From: Nitratireductor sp. B36
GTDB lineage: Bacteria; Pseudomonadota; Alphaproteobacteria; Rhizobiales; Rhizobiaceae
Assembly: GCF_020833685.1 (NCBI RefSeq)
Contig: NZ_JACKZY010000005.1
Location: 186,001 to 250,000, forward strand
Direction of reading: 5' to 3'
Length of the DNA stretch: 64,000 nt
The first letter of the stretch is position 1; the number at the start of each line of letters is the position of its first letter. This document shows, piece by piece, positions 46,623-54,648 of this stretch. Position numbers and translations under genes: made by a program. Below the pieces are notes generated by a model. It did not search any database, had not been told where the DNA came from, and saw only the letters and a list, made by a program, of their open reading frames with translations.

Positions 46623-47770
46623 ACACGGAGAAGACCATAACCGGGCGCGATCCCGTTACCGGAGGCGGCATCGCCATCACGATGCGCGACGGGCGGATCG
46701 CGGCAATTGCCGAGACGGGCGCGCAGGATGAAGCCTATCTCACGCCCGGCCTGGTCGACCTGCAGGTCAATGGTTATGCGGGGCTTGACCTCAATGACGG
46801 CGCGCTGACGCCGAAGCGTGTTTGCGAGCTCACCCGCATCATGGCCGGGCTCGGTGTGACCACCTATCTGCCAACCCTTGTGACCGGATCTCGCGAGCGG
46901 CTGCTCGATGGGCTTGACGCCATCGCCACGGCGCGGCGCGAAGATCCTCTCTGCGCGCGGATGATCCCCGGCGTCCACATGGAAGGCCCGAGCATCGCGC
47001 CCGAGGACGGGCCGCGCGGCGCGCATCCGGCGGAGCATGTGAGACCCCCTTCCCTCGATGAATTCAATGCATGGCAGAAGGCGAGCGGCGGTCTTGTCCG
47101 TCTCGTGACCCTTGCGCCCGAATATGAAGAGGCCCCGGCCTATATTCGCGCAGTGACGGCGCAGGGTGTTCATGTCGCCATTGGGCATTCCTCTGCCACA
47201 CCCGAGCAGGTGCATGCGGCAGCCGAGGCCGGTGCGCGGCTCTCGACGCATCTGGGCAATGGCGCTGCCGCGCTTATGCCGCGCCATCCGAACCTGATCT
47301 GGGCGCAGCTTGCCGATGACCGGCTGACGGCCACGCTCATCGCCGACGGGCATCACCTGCCGGGCGACACGTTCAAGACCATGCTGCGCGCCAAGGGGCT
47401 GGAACGCGCCTTGCTCGTTTCCGACAGCGTGGCGCTGGCCGGCATGGAGCCCGGCATCTACCGGCAGCCGATTGGCGGCGATGTCGAAATTCGTGCTGAC
47501 GGACGCGTGGGCATTGCCGGAACGCCTTATCTAGCCGGAGCCGGCCTGCCATTGATCGAGAACGTTGCGATTGCCATGCGCATGGCCGGGCTTTCGCTGG
47601 CGCAGGCGCTCAGGCTCGCGACGACCAATCCCGGCGCGTTTGTCGGCGGGCGGAGCGTGATGAAGCTGGATGCACCGGCCGATCTGATCCGCTTTACCAT
47701 TGACGGGAAAACCGGAGCCTTTGAACTGAAAAACACGCTTGTTCACGGCGAGGAGGTGCACTCCGCATGA
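46619..47770 (+). CDS. nagA: NagA-like N-acetylglucosamine-6-phosphate deacetylase
   Basis: A 383-residue amidohydrolase. Metal and catalytic positions match NagA: LTPGLVDLQVNGYAG, Glu in GVHMEGP, His in IGHSSAT and STHLGNGAAALM, IADGHHLP, and Asp in LLVSDSVALAGM. NagA removes the acetyl group from GlcNAc-6-phosphate. The GTG start overlaps the SIS stop (GTGA). It feeds a product the NagB-like protein could use. No sugar kinase is present nearby, so how a phosphorylated substrate arises is unclear. Confidence 0.92.
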   Translation: MNTEKTITGRDPVTGGGIAITMRDGRIAAIAETGAQDEAYLTPGLVDLQVNGYAGLDLNDGALTPKRVCELTRIMAGLGVTTYLPTLVTGSRERLLDGLDAIATARREDPLCARMIPGVHMEGPSIAPEDGPRGAHPAEHVRPPSLDEFNAWQKASGGLVRLVTLAPEYEEAPAYIRAVTAQGVHVAIGHSSATPEQVHAAAEAGARLSTHLGNGAAALMPRHPNLIWAQLADDRLTATLIADGHHLPGDTFKTMLRAKGLERALLVSDSVALAGMEPGIYRQPIGGDVEIRADGRVGIAGTPYLAGAGLPLIENVAIAMRMAGLSLAQALRLATTNPGAFVGGRSVMKLDAPADLIRFTIDGKTGAFELKNTLVHGEEVHSA

Positions 47771-49029
47771 TCCGCGCAGGCGTCGCCACGGTAGACATCA
47801 CCCCGCCCGCGGGCTTGCCGCTTTCCGGCTTTGCCGCCCGCACCCTGCCGGCCACCGGCGCACATGACCCGCTGACGGTGCGTGCGCTGGCCATCAACGA
47901 TACGGCGATGGTGGTTGCCGATGTGATCGGCCTGCACGGAGACATGAGCGCGCGCATTCGCCGCCGCTGCACTCTCCCCGACGCGAATGTCATCATCAGT
48001 GCCCTGCACAATCATGGCGGCCCCGTTTCCATGGCCGGACGCCTGACGATTGAGACCGACGAGGCCTATCTGCAAAGGCTGGAGGATGCCTGTGTCGAGG
48101 CCATCGATCAGGCTGTTGTCGCGCAAAGACCTGCAACGCTTTCGGTCGGGCTCGGATCCGACCCCGACATTGCGCGCAATCGCCGCCATCCGGGCGGCCC
48201 GGTGGATCGCGCTCTGCCGCTCTTGCGTGTGCGCGATGAGAGCGGCGACATGATCGCCTTGATGACGGGCTATGCCTGCCACCCCGTGGTGCTCGGCGCA
48301 GACAACAGGCTGTGGACCGCCGACTATCCGCACTATGTGCGTCGGGCGCTTGAGACTGCGCATCCCGGAGCCACCGCCCTGTTCGTGACCGGATGTGTGG
48401 GCGACGCGAATACGGGCCACAGCGCCCATGCCTCGATCAGCCTTGCCGCCAACCCGGATCGCAGCTTTGCCGCCGCCGAACGGATTGGCGAGGCGATTGC
48501 GAAGGCGGCAATGGATGCACCGGAGCTGCCGCTTGGCGGGGATGTGGCGGCAATGGAAGCGCAGGTTTCCCTGCCATTCGAGCGGCGTGAGACAGAGGCG
48601 CCGGCAGAACTGGCAGCGCGGTGGCGCGCTGAGCGCGCACGGGCTGAACCCGCGCAGGCAGCGCTGCTCGATGCCTGGATTCACTGGGCGGAGACCATTG
48701 CGCTGGAGCCAACCGACGCCCTGTCGGGCCGTGTGTCCCTGCTCGATTGGGGCGGATTGCCAGTCTTTGGCTTGCCCGGAGAGATCTTTGCGGCGACCGC
48801 GCTTGGCCTGCGGGCTGCATGCGGCGAGCGCCCGGCCTTCATCGCCGGGTTCGCGGAAGACAATCCCGGCTATATTCCCCCGTCAGAGGAATTTGCTTTC
48901 GGCGGATATGAGGTGGATGAGGCGCACCGCTATTACGGCCAGCCGGCAAGTTTCGCACCCGGTTGCGCAGAAGCACTCGCCGCGGCCAGTGTGACACTTT
49001 TGAAAAAAACGCACTCTGGCAGGGAATAG
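47767..49029 (+). CDS. Neutral/alkaline ceramidase-superfamily hydrolase
   Basis: A 420-residue protein with the ceramidase N-terminal fold. HNHGGP corresponds to the ceramidase Zn-binding HTHSGP block, ACHPVVLG to the second His block, DYPHYVRRALE and TGCVGDANTG to the following conserved loops. It lacks the long C-terminal domain and signal peptide of secreted ceramidases, so it is cytoplasmic and probably acts on another amide. It starts by overlapping the nagA stop, and a gap with a promoter follows, so it ends the first transcription unit. Confidence 0.82.
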   Translation: MIRAGVATVDITPPAGLPLSGFAARTLPATGAHDPLTVRALAINDTAMVVADVIGLHGDMSARIRRRCTLPDANVIISALHNHGGPVSMAGRLTIETDEAYLQRLEDACVEAIDQAVVAQRPATLSVGLGSDPDIARNRRHPGGPVDRALPLLRVRDESGDMIALMTGYACHPVVLGADNRLWTADYPHYVRRALETAHPGATALFVTGCVGDANTGHSAHASISLAANPDRSFAAAERIGEAIAKAAMDAPELPLGGDVAAMEAQVSLPFERRETEAPAELAARWRAERARAEPAQAALLDAWIHWAETIALEPTDALSGRVSLLDWGGLPVFGLPGEIFAATALGLRAACGERPAFIAGFAEDNPGYIPPSEEFAFGGYEVDEAHRYYGQPASFAPGCAEALAAASVTLLKKTHSGRE

Positions 49030-49093
49030 AGGGAGACGAGGCGACGCCTTCGCGAAATGCGGGCGGCCCATGCTGATGCAAAAGGAAGTCGGC

Positions 49094-49122
49094 TTGACGC
49101 GCAACCGGTTGCATGGCAGTTT
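49094..49122 (+). promoter_or_regulatory. Second LacI-type operator/promoter before the binding-protein gene
   Basis: TTGACG (49094-49099), a 17-base spacer containing CGCAACCGGTTGCA (49100-49113), and CAGTTT (49117-49122) repeat the architecture of the 44962-44999 promoter. The palindrome is the same core ACCGGT with matching arms. It provides a separate, co-regulated promoter for the importer genes. Confidence 0.82.
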
Positions 49123-49173
49123 TTCATTGGGAACGAAATTGCAGTCTGCTCACGTCGAAAGGGAGAACAAAAG

Positions 49174-50496
49174 ATGAGAGCGTACAGGTCCAGCAACACA
49201 AAATCCGGCAGCACGAGCTTCACGGCTCGGGTGGCGGCGCTGTCACTGGGGGCCGCGATTACCGCGATCTCCGGTTCCGCATTTGCCCAGACCATCAATG
49301 TCTGGAGCGGCTACCCTGAAATGGCGCCGTTCTACGAACACGTGGCGGAAGGGCTGAAGGAAAAATATCCTGACCTCACAGTCAATGTCGAAGCGATTGC
49401 CCTGCGCGAGCACGAGAAGCGCATTGCGCTCGGCCTCACCTCCGGCTCCGCCGGCGTGACCGTGATCGAACTCGCGGGCTCCACGGCCAGCCGCTACATT
49501 GAAAACGATCTGTTGCCGGCGGCACCGGAAGCCGTGGCGAACTTCGTCACCAACAGCGATAATTTCGGTGAGTTCTTCGTCGATGCCGCTTCCAAGAACG
49601 GCACCGTTTATGGCGTTCCGCTTTTCCGCGGACAGGGCGCCCTTTTCTACAATGTCGACATGTTCGAGGCGGCGGGGCTCAAAGAGCCGCCCCAGACCAT
49701 GGAGGCCTATACGGATTACGCCGAGAAGCTGACCCAGCGCGACGCTGACGGCAAGGCGACCGTTTCAGGCTGGAGTCTGCGCCTCTCGGGCGGCGGCCAG
49801 GGCATTGCCGAGAAGTTCTGGATCAACCTGTTCCAGTATGGCGGCTCGGTGATCGAGGAAGTGAGCGACGGCAAGTGGAAGGCGAACTACGCCAATGAGG
49901 CTGGCCGCAAGGCACTCAAGCAGTATCTTGAGAACGTGCATGTGCTGAAGACGGTCACGCCCGAAATGCCGGCAGATGCCGAGGCTTTCGAGCGCGGTCA
50001 GACGGCGATGTTCATCCGCGAGTCCTGGGTTATCGCCGACATCGCGGCCAAGGCTCCGAACCTGAACTATGCGACCGCGCCGCTTCCCGTTGGTTCCATC
50101 GCTCTGCCGGCCAACCTCTATGTGAACTCCGTCGAGGGTGAGGACGCAGAGGCTGCATGGGCCTATGTGCAGGCCGCCAACGACCCGGAAAACCTCGTCT
50201 GGCTTCTGGACAATGTCGGCTGGCTGCCCAACCGTTCGGGCGTCGACTACAGCGTCGTCACGGACAAGGTGCCCGCCTATGGCGCATTCGTCGACTATCC
50301 GGAGGACTACAAGTTTTTCACCCTGCCGGCCATTGGTCCGATCGAGGAGGTGCTGACCCGTCTCGCCGCTCAGCTCACCAACGCCTATAGCAATCCCGTG
50401 CTCGCCGAGGATGACGCGGCCATCGACGCAGTGCTTGCAAAGGCTGCCGAAGAGACCAACAACATCCTGAAGCGCGAAGGCCTTCTCGCCGAATAG
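49174..50496 (+). CDS. Sugar ABC transporter binding protein, CUT1 type
   Basis: A 440-residue extracellular solute-binding protein of family 1 (MalE/UgpB class), with a signal peptide (TARVAALSLGAAITAISGSAFA, cleavage near AFA-Q). TINVWSGYPEMAPFYEHVAEGLKEKYPDL is the typical start of mature sequence (quoted: NVWSGYPEMAPF, EGLKEKYPDL), and AFERGQTAMFIRESW is the conserved late block. AGGGAGAA precedes the ATG. Family members bind oligosaccharides and polyols; the operon context suggests a uronate- or amino-sugar-containing ligand. Confidence 0.94.
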   Translation: MRAYRSSNTKSGSTSFTARVAALSLGAAITAISGSAFAQTINVWSGYPEMAPFYEHVAEGLKEKYPDLTVNVEAIALREHEKRIALGLTSGSAGVTVIELAGSTASRYIENDLLPAAPEAVANFVTNSDNFGEFFVDAASKNGTVYGVPLFRGQGALFYNVDMFEAAGLKEPPQTMEAYTDYAEKLTQRDADGKATVSGWSLRLSGGGQGIAEKFWINLFQYGGSVIEEVSDGKWKANYANEAGRKALKQYLENVHVLKTVTPEMPADAEAFERGQTAMFIRESWVIADIAAKAPNLNYATAPLPVGSIALPANLYVNSVEGEDAEAAWAYVQAANDPENLVWLLDNVGWLPNRSGVDYSVVTDKVPAYGAFVDYPEDYKFFTLPAIGPIEEVLTRLAAQLTNAYSNPVLAEDDAAIDAVLAKAAEETNNILKREGLLAE

Positions 50497-50519
50497 GCGC
50501 TTCATCGATACCCTCATCC

Positions 50520-50545
50520 CGGAAACGGCGTTCGCGCCGTTTCCG
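50520..50545 (+). repeat. Intercistronic hairpin between binding protein and permease genes
   Basis: A perfect 11-bp stem CGGAAACGGCG (50520-50530) and CGCCGTTTCCG (50535-50545) closes a TTCG tetraloop. No U-run follows. Between a highly expressed binding protein and its permeases, such a hairpin typically protects the upstream mRNA from 3' decay or lowers read-through. Confidence 0.8.
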
Positions 50546-50574
50546 ATCTGTGACTTCAGGCGGACGGGAACAAA

Positions 50575-51462
50575 ATGCTGCAACAAAAGCGATGGCGCTT
50601 TGCCATTCTGGCGATCCTACCGACGCTGGCGATTTTTGCCTGGGTGCGCATGTACCCGATCGTCGAGACATTGCGGCTGAGCCTGCATCAGTGGAACATC
50701 CTGTCGAAGAACAAACCGTTCATCGGCCTGGCGAATTTCCGCGAGCTCTTTCAGGACCAGCTCTTCCTGAACGCCCTGACAAACACGTCGATCATCGCTT
50801 TCGGCGTGGTCATTCTCACGGTGCCCACCGCCATGGTGATCGCCGGGCTCATTCACCACCGCACGCATTCGCGCTTCTCCGGGTTCTACGAGACATCAGT
50901 CTTCATCCCGCATGTCGTGTCGCTGGTGCCGGCGGCGATGGCCTGGAAATGGATTTTCGACGCCAAGCTCGGCCCGCTCAACGCTTTGCTCGAATTCTTC
51001 GGCATCCCAGCGCAGGCATGGCTTTTCGATCCCGTTCTTTCAGTGATCTGCATCATCATCCTGTGTTCGTGGCAGGCGCTCGGCTATGCCGTGCTGATCT
51101 ATCTCGTCGGCTTCAAGAACCTTCCGGTCTCCCTCTTCGAGGCAGCCAAGCTTGATGGCGCGTCCGGCGTGCAGCGTTTCTGGCATGTCTCGGTGCCGAT
51201 GCTGAAACCGATCACGCTCTATGTTTCCGTCGTCACGCTGATCTCCGGGTTCAATGTCTATGCGCAGGCCTTCGTGCTCGCCTCGGATTCGCAAGGCGCG
51301 CCGGGCAGGCAGGTCCGGGTTCTAGTGCTCGACATGCTCGAAAACAGCTTCCGCAACTACCGTGTCGGCTATGCGGCCTCCGAAGCCGTGGTGCTTCTGG
51401 CCATTGTTCTCGTGCTGACTCTCATCCAGTTCGGTATTCTTCGGGAAAAGGGGCGGAAATGA
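50575..51462 (+). CDS. Sugar ABC transporter permease 1 (CUT1)
   Basis: A 295-residue permease of the BPD_transp_1 family with six helices. The MYPIVETLRLSLHQWNI stretch after helix 1 is typical, and the ATPase-contact EAA loop reads LFEAAKLDGASGVQRFWHVSVPMLKPI (in parts: EAAKLDGASGVQRFW, SVPMLKPI) near residue 190. It belongs with the permease that follows (4-base overlap) and the UgpC-like ATPase further down. Confidence 0.94.
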   Translation: MLQQKRWRFAILAILPTLAIFAWVRMYPIVETLRLSLHQWNILSKNKPFIGLANFRELFQDQLFLNALTNTSIIAFGVVILTVPTAMVIAGLIHHRTHSRFSGFYETSVFIPHVVSLVPAAMAWKWIFDAKLGPLNALLEFFGIPAQAWLFDPVLSVICIIILCSWQALGYAVLIYLVGFKNLPVSLFEAAKLDGASGVQRFWHVSVPMLKPITLYVSVVTLISGFNVYAQAFVLASDSQGAPGRQVRVLVLDMLENSFRNYRVGYAASEAVVLLAIVLVLTLIQFGILREKGRK

Positions 51463-52340
51463 CACAGACGATAGCCGCTTCCACACCACGCCCGAAAGCC
51501 GGCGGGCGCATGAAAACGCGGGGCAAACTCATCGATTTCGCCATCGATGTGTTCCTGTTCTGCTTCTCGATCCTGATGATCCTGCCGCTGGTGTTTCTGG
51601 TGTCGAACGCCTTCAAGACGCCTGAGGAGATCGTCGCCTGGCCGCCACGCATCATTCCGAGCGATCCGACGCTGGAGAATTTCCGCTCGGTGCTGGCGGA
51701 CACGCCTCTGCCGCTGTGGATTTTTAACAGCGTCGCCTTCTCCACCCTTTCCATGGTGGCGATTGTCATGACCTCGGCAATCGCCGGCTATGTGCTGGCC
51801 AAGTTTCCGTTTCGCTCGCTCAACATCATCTTCATCCTGATCCTCGCCACGGCCATCGTGCCGTTTGAGGTCTATATGATCCCGCTTTATTTCCAGGCGC
51901 AGGCGCTGGGTGTGCTCAATTCCCTCTGGGGTCTGCTGCTTGGCTATCTGGTGATGAGCTTCGGCATCTTTCTGATCCGCCAGAATGTGATGCATTCCAT
52001 TCCTGACGAACTGCTCGAGGCTGCGCGCATCGACGGGGCGGGAGAGTTTTGGATCTTCTGGAGGATCGTCCTGCCGCTCTTGCGCGGCGCGCTCGGCGCG
52101 CTTGCCGTTCTTGCCTTCTTCCAGGCATGGACGTCATTTGCCTGGCCGATGATCGTGACGACGACCCGCAACAGCTACACGATTGAGGTTGGCCTCGCTC
52201 TGTTCCAGACCGGATTCACGGTCGATCTCGGCCGGTTGAGTGCAGCGTCTGCGGCCGTGCTCGTGCCCTCCATCACCCTGTTCGTGATCCTGCGCCGCAA
52301 CTTTGTGCAGGGCGTCGCCAGCACGGGGATGAAGGAATGA
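51459..52340 (+). CDS. Sugar ABC transporter permease 2 (CUT1)
   Basis: A 293-residue second permease with six helices. ILPLVFLVSNAFKTPEEI follows helix 1, and the EAA loop reads LLEAARIDGAGEFWIFWRIVLPLLRGALG (in parts: EAARIDGAGEFWIF, RIVLPLLRG) near residue 185. The start overlaps permease 1 (ATGA) and its stop overlaps the AGE-family gene. The pair forms the membrane channel of the importer. Confidence 0.94.
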   Translation: MTQTIAASTPRPKAGGRMKTRGKLIDFAIDVFLFCFSILMILPLVFLVSNAFKTPEEIVAWPPRIIPSDPTLENFRSVLADTPLPLWIFNSVAFSTLSMVAIVMTSAIAGYVLAKFPFRSLNIIFILILATAIVPFEVYMIPLYFQAQALGVLNSLWGLLLGYLVMSFGIFLIRQNVMHSIPDELLEAARIDGAGEFWIFWRIVLPLLRGALGALAVLAFFQAWTSFAWPMIVTTTRNSYTIEVGLALFQTGFTVDLGRLSAASAAVLVPSITLFVILRRNFVQGVASTGMKE

Positions 52341-53578
52341 CCGCCGGGAACGCCTTCTTTCCAGAGGCCGCCGACCGCTATGCATCGGCAAATGCCGGCA
52401 CGCTCAGGTGGATGCTGGATCGCCCCCTGCTTGGGGCGGGCTTCCTGAACACCAAGGTCAACAGCCTGACGCTTGCCGATTATGGCGAGGCCGACGGGCT
52501 GCGCGGGCCGGACTACACCTATGGCTGGATTCAGGGGCGTGGTCTCGAAGCGCTGGTGAGCCATGCGGCTTTCTTCGAGACACGCGATGCGGCGCTTTCT
52601 CAGCGACTCGATGATGCCGGACGCTCGCTCTTCGCGCGCATCAAGGCGCTTCAGGCGCGCGATGGTCATGTCTATTTCCGCTACGATGCCGGGCTTTGCC
52701 CTGTTCGCGCGGACCGCGATGGCGCGGTGACTGCCCAGCAACCGGCGGGAGACGTGTTCACCTATTCCGATGCTTTCGCCGCCAAGGGACTGGTGGCGGC
52801 AGCCGCACGCTATGCGCCTGAAGAACTGCCCGGGTATCTGCGCTATCTCACCGATGTGATTGCTGCAATCGAGGATGGCCGCTTCCAGATGGGCGAGGAG
52901 AAGCCTCTGGGTGGCAAAGCGCTCGCCGGCGAGCCGGACGATTTCGGGCCGCGCATGATCCTGCTTGGCGCTGCCGGCATGCTGGAACGCTGCGGCCTTT
53001 CAGATCACACCGCCTATGCGCAGCGTTTCATCGATCATGTCATCGAAAACCATCTGGACGAGACAAGCGGATTGCTGCGCAATGTGCCGGGCGGCGATGA
53101 GTGCAATGTCGGACACGGCATCGAGTTTGCGGGCTTTGCGCTGGACCATGCGCCCGTTCGCCGGAACCCGGCGCTGGTGGCCACGCTGGAGCGCATCCTG
53201 ATTGCGTCCTTTCGGGCAAGCTTTGCCGAATGCGGGCTGCATCTCACCGTCTCGGTTTCGTCCGGCGAAAAGCTCAGCCCCTACCGGCCCTGGTGGTCGC
53301 TGCCGGAAACGATCCGCACCGCCGCGCTCTGCCACCAGCTTACCGGCAGCGCCGACAGCCTTGCCATCTGGCAAGAGGCGGACAGCGCATTCTTCGACCA
53401 TTACTGGCGCGGTGCGCCGGCCATCGCCTACCAGACCCGAACGGCAGATGGCCCGACGGACTATGTGCCGGCCACGCCCGATCTCGACCCCGGATATCAC
53501 ACCGGTCTGAGCCTTCTTGCCGCAATCCATGTTGCGGAGGCTCTTTCAACGTCACACACCGCTTACGCCTCGAGGTAA
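52337..53578 (+). CDS. AGE-family (N-acylglucosamine 2-epimerase-like) protein
   Basis: A 413-residue predicted (alpha/alpha)6-barrel protein. VGHGIEFAGFALDHA near 257 and YRPWWSLPETIRTAALC near 316 match the positions of the GHxxE and WWxxPE active-site motifs of N-acylglucosamine epimerases and mannose/sugar isomerases, and LDPGYHTGLSLLAAIH holds the late histidine. It could interconvert N-acetylhexosamines, or replace the uronate isomerase missing from the cluster. It starts by overlapping permease 2, inside the transporter gene set. Confidence 0.8.
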   Translation: MTAGNAFFPEAADRYASANAGTLRWMLDRPLLGAGFLNTKVNSLTLADYGEADGLRGPDYTYGWIQGRGLEALVSHAAFFETRDAALSQRLDDAGRSLFARIKALQARDGHVYFRYDAGLCPVRADRDGAVTAQQPAGDVFTYSDAFAAKGLVAAAARYAPEELPGYLRYLTDVIAAIEDGRFQMGEEKPLGGKALAGEPDDFGPRMILLGAAGMLERCGLSDHTAYAQRFIDHVIENHLDETSGLLRNVPGGDECNVGHGIEFAGFALDHAPVRRNPALVATLERILIASFRASFAECGLHLTVSVSSGEKLSPYRPWWSLPETIRTAALCHQLTGSADSLAIWQEADSAFFDHYWRGAPAIAYQTRTADGPTDYVPATPDLDPGYHTGLSLLAAIHVAEALSTSHTAYASR

Positions 53579-53580
53579 CC

Positions 53581-54642
53581 ATGGCTTCAGTCGACATCCA
53601 GGATGTCCGCAAATTCTACGGACAGCTCGAAACCATCAAGGGCGTGACCGTCGACGTGCCGGATGGCGCCTTCGTGGTTCTGGTCGGCCCTTCCGGCTGC
53701 GGCAAGTCCACGCTTCTACGCATGATCGCCGGACTTGAGGACATTTCCGGTGGCACGATCAGCATTGGCGGACGCGTCATCAACGATGTGGAGCCCAAGC
53801 ACCGCGACATCGCGATGGTGTTCCAGAACTATGCGCTCTATCCGCACATGACGATTGCCGAGAATATGGGCTTCTCGCTCAGGCTCGCCAAGCGCCCGAA
53901 AGACGAGATCGATCAGCGGGTCCGCGAGGCCGCCGCCATTCTCGGCCTGTCCGACTATCTCGACCGGTATCCGCGCCAGCTTTCCGGCGGTCAGCGCCAG
54001 CGTGTCGCCATGGGCCGCGCCATCGTGCGCAATCCGCAGGTCTTCCTGTTCGACGAGCCGCTTTCCAACCTCGACGCCAAACTGCGCGTGCAGATGCGCG
54101 CTGAACTGAAAGACATTCACGCCCGGCTGAAGACAACCACCGTCTATGTCACACATGACCAGATCGAAGCCATGACCATGGCCGACCGCATCGTCGTGAT
54201 GCGCGATGGTATCGTGGAGCAGGTGGGCGCGCCGCTGGACCTTTACGACCGGCCGAACAACACCTTTGTGGCAAGCTTCATCGGCTCGCCTTCGATGAAC
54301 CTTCTGCCAGGCCTCCTCACCAATGGAGGCAGGAGCGTCCGTGTTGAAAGCGGCGCGGAACTGCCGCTTGAAGGCGCGCCACCTGCCGCCGGCAAGGTGA
54401 TCTACGGCATCCGCCCCGAACATCTGCATCTGGCCGCTGATGGCGAAGGGTTCGAGGCCGTTGCGACCAATGTCGAGCCGACAGGGTCTGAAACCCTCGT
54501 TCAGGTTCGCGTGGGAGAACAGATCGTCTCGGCGCAGCTTCGTGATCGCGTCCACATTCGCGCGGGCGACACGGTGCGCCTTGGCGTTCAGGCGGCCAAG
54601 GCGCATCTCTTCGACGCGGAGACAAGCCAGAGGCTTGGCTGA
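53581..54642 (+). CDS. ugpC: CUT1 ABC transporter ATP-binding protein, UgpC/MalK type
   Basis: A 353-residue ATPase. Walker A GPSGCGKST near residue 36, the Q-loop FQNYALYPHMT, LSGGQRQRVAMGRAIVR, Walker B VFLFDEPLSNLDAKLR and the THDQ switch are followed by a C-terminal TOBE/OB domain (GSPSMNLLPG, IRPEHLHL), as in MalK/UgpC. It starts 2 bases after the AGE gene and energises the two permeases. Confidence 0.95.
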   Translation: MASVDIQDVRKFYGQLETIKGVTVDVPDGAFVVLVGPSGCGKSTLLRMIAGLEDISGGTISIGGRVINDVEPKHRDIAMVFQNYALYPHMTIAENMGFSLRLAKRPKDEIDQRVREAAAILGLSDYLDRYPRQLSGGQRQRVAMGRAIVRNPQVFLFDEPLSNLDAKLRVQMRAELKDIHARLKTTTVYVTHDQIEAMTMADRIVVMRDGIVEQVGAPLDLYDRPNNTFVASFIGSPSMNLLPGLLTNGGRSVRVESGAELPLEGAPPAAGKVIYGIRPEHLHLAADGEGFEAVATNVEPTGSETLVQVRVGEQIVSAQLRDRVHIRAGDTVRLGVQAAKAHLFDAETSQRLG

Positions 54643-54648
54643 TCCGTG

